Below are positions 5,061 to 6,536 of a stretch of 6,536 bases of DNA, piece by piece. Position numbers and translations under genes: made by a program. This stretch comes from Bacteroidales bacterium (GTDB lineage: Bacteria; Bacteroidota; Bacteroidia; Bacteroidales; JAADGE01): the NCBI GenBank assembly GCA_026987795.1, contig JALSMF010000443.1, forward strand, positions 1 through 6,536, written 5' to 3'. Numbering within the stretch: the first letter of the stretch is position 1; each line of letters opens with the position of its first letter. The notes beneath the pieces are model-generated. The model was not told the origin of the DNA, did no database searches, and saw only the letters and a list, made by a program, of their open reading frames with translations.

Positions 5061-6536
5061 TTATATTATTCCTTCCCTGATTTTTCTGAATCTTCTTCGA
5101 GCTTCGGTAACAAGTATGCTGTCAGGATGTTCAAGCATCAGGCGTTTGTAAAATTCGGCAGCCTGTTCTTTATTGTGTAATTTTTCTTCATACATTAATC
5201 CGAGGTTAAACAGTGCACGGTCTGCTAAAATATCGTAACCGTATTCGGAGATAATTTTCTTGTAATATTTTTCAGCTTCGGTATATTTCTTTTGAGATGT
5301 GTAAATTTTCGCTTTTAAATAATATGCCTCGTCGGTAATTTGATGTCCGGAGAACATTTTTAATAATGAATCAAGAGTTATTAAAGCGGAATCTTTTTTG
5401 TTTCTGAAAACGAATAAGTCAGCTTTTGAATAAATTTTCAATGCTTCCTGCAGCGAATCGCCCTCGGTATTTTCATCAATCATAACGGAATAGAATAATG
5501 CATCATTTGCTACCGGTTTTGAAGTGCTTGTTTTTAAGGCATCAAATTGAGCTTTTGCCCACTTGAAATTTTGTCCGTAGTATGCTAATTTTGCTTTCTT
5601 GAGTTTTGCCGAATCACCCAGCAGGTTCCCTTTATTGTCAATTTCTGCTTTTGCATAAACAAGAGCGGCATAATCTAAATTATTTTCGTAAACCAGCACG
5701 TCACCGAGAGCAATTCGGCACCTTGCAGCCAATCGCTTGTCAATTCCGCGTAACGATAAAGCATTGTTGAGCAGTTCTTCGGCTTCTTTAGGTTTGTTAA
5801 GATAAAAAGTTTTAAGGTATGCTAAGTCAATTACACTTTGGATAGTATTAAAACCTATTCCGAGAGATTTTAAAGTTTGAATATAATCTTTTTCAAGATT
5901 TTGTATTTCTTCTTTTGATGTAATTTCACCGCTTATTATTTTCAGGTATGCAATATTTAATTTTCCGACATTTGCTTCAATGTAGAAAGGTTTGTTTTTT
6001 CCTTTATTAATTACATATTGATACGCATCCGCAGCTGTTTGGTAATCCTTGTTTGATTTTGCCGTTTCCGCCAAATTTAAAATTTGCTTTCCCGAGGAAT
6101 TGATTCTTTTATCTATTGCTTTTTCCTGAACCAGTGCTTGCGGGAAATCTTTACGCTGCATATAAAACCAAGCTAACATTCTGTTAAAAACAATGGGTGA
6201 GTTAATTTTTTGTATTCGCTTTAACAGTTCTGTTCTTAAAATACCGGAAAACTCTTCATTGATATCTTTATCGATAAAATATTGCATTCTGTTCTGAACA
6301 ATTGTTAAATTACGGGGAAATTCTTCAAGCCAATCCAAATATTCGTTTATCATTTTATCGTATTTTCTTTGGACGGCATACAGGTTAGCTAACTCGCTTC
6401 TAAAATCCTCCGATGAGTTTCTTCTGCCTTTTAAATAAACTTTTTCCGCATATTCATACTCTCTTCTTTGCATAAAAGCGGAAGCTGTTGTTCTTACAGA
6501 AACCGGATTAACCGATGTCTTCTTTAATGCTTTTTC
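5061..6536 (-). CDS. TPR-repeat protein, C-terminal part (5' end beyond the window)
   Basis: The minus-strand frame ending at TAA 5063-5061 stays open to the right edge. The 21 codons upstream of the first in-window ATG (6473) contain no stop and read as protein that continues smoothly into TPR-like sequence (for example VRTTASAFMQRREYEYAEK), so that ATG is probably internal. At least 491 residues are present. They are rich in paired amphipathic helices with TPR spacing; the clearest repeats are DEAYYLKAKIYTSQKKYTEA (about 5333-5274) and ALFNLGLMYEEK with EQAAEFYKRLMLEHP (about 5217-5119). The C-terminus ends in basic ARRRFRKIREG, a common ending after the last TPR in Bacteroidota proteins. 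TPRs form superhelical protein-binding scaffolds; large single-copy TPR proteins of this type occur in the phylum, but partner and process are unknown. Any signal peptide or lipobox would be outside the window. The ROK kinase follows 41 bp downstream. Confidence 0.85.
   Translation of the reverse strand, partial: EKALKKTSVNPVSVRTTASAFMQRREYEYAEKVYLKGRRNSSEDFRSELANLYAVQRKYDKMINEYLDWLEEFPRNLTIVQNRMQYFIDKDINEEFSGILRTELLKRIQKINSPIVFNRMLAWFYMQRKDFPQALVQEKAIDKRINSSGKQILNLAETAKSNKDYQTAADAYQYVINKGKNKPFYIEANVGKLNIAYLKIISGEITSKEEIQNLEKDYIQTLKSLGIGFNTIQSVIDLAYLKTFYLNKPKEAEELLNNALSLRGIDKRLAARCRIALGDVLVYENNLDYAALVYAKAEIDNKGNLLGDSAKLKKAKLAYYGQNFKWAKAQFDALKTSTSKPVANDALFYSVMIDENTEGDSLQEALKIYSKADLFVFRNKKDSALITLDSLLKMFSGHQITDEAYYLKAKIYTSQKKYTEAEKYYKKIISEYGYDILADRALFNLGLMYEEKLHNKEQAAEFYKRLMLEHPDSILVTEARRRFRKIREGII

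Overview
This AT-rich window (roughly one third G+C by eye) looks like ordinary chromosome from a member of the Bacteroidota. Four things point there: an HU-like domain of the CCDC81 type at the left edge, a BtuB-like TonB-dependent receptor with the long pre-signal N-terminus seen in that phylum, start codons preceded by A/T-rich sequence without Shine-Dalgarno motifs, and several matches to the Bacteroidota -7 promoter element TAnnTTTG. I would not go below phylum or class level.

Layout, left to right. Positions 1-163 (minus) hold the N-terminal 54 codons of a CCDC81-type HU-domain protein that runs off the left edge. At 247-885 (minus) is a HAD-superfamily phosphatase-like hydrolase with a DxN rather than DxD nucleophile motif. 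A 104-bp divergent intergenic region (886-989) carries a promoter for the plus-strand receptor and a weak candidate for the HAD gene. At 990-3095 (plus) is a complete 701-residue TonB-dependent receptor, followed 14 nt later by a 21-bp hairpin (3110-3157) that folds best as plus-strand RNA. At 3235-4065 (plus) is a CvfB-family S1-domain RNA-binding protein; its -7 element lies so close to the ATG that the mRNA is probably leaderless. Its 3' end overlaps by 9 bp the 3' end of a convergent ROK-family sugar kinase (4057-5019, minus). Upstream of the kinase, on the same strand, is a large TPR-repeat protein whose frame is open to the right edge (5061-6536, minus), so only its C-terminal part is present.

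The genes do not form one pathway. The likely transcription units are HU-like protein (minus, own promoter), HAD (minus), receptor (plus, closed by the hairpin), cvfB (plus, own promoter) and TPR protein followed by ROK kinase (minus, 41-bp gap, probably cotranscribed). The roles suggested are TonB-energised uptake across the outer membrane (receptor), sugar phosphorylation (ROK kinase), RNA-linked regulation (CvfB), phosphate-ester chemistry (HAD) and protein scaffolding (TPR).

I see no mobile element, CRISPR array, tRNA, rRNA or toxin-antitoxin pair, and no convincing new multi-gene system. The most useful second looks are the leaderless cvfB arrangement, the strand-specific hairpin, the receptor's N-terminal extension, the DxN HAD motif and the tail-to-tail gene overlap. 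No stretch over 300 bp lacks a gene.
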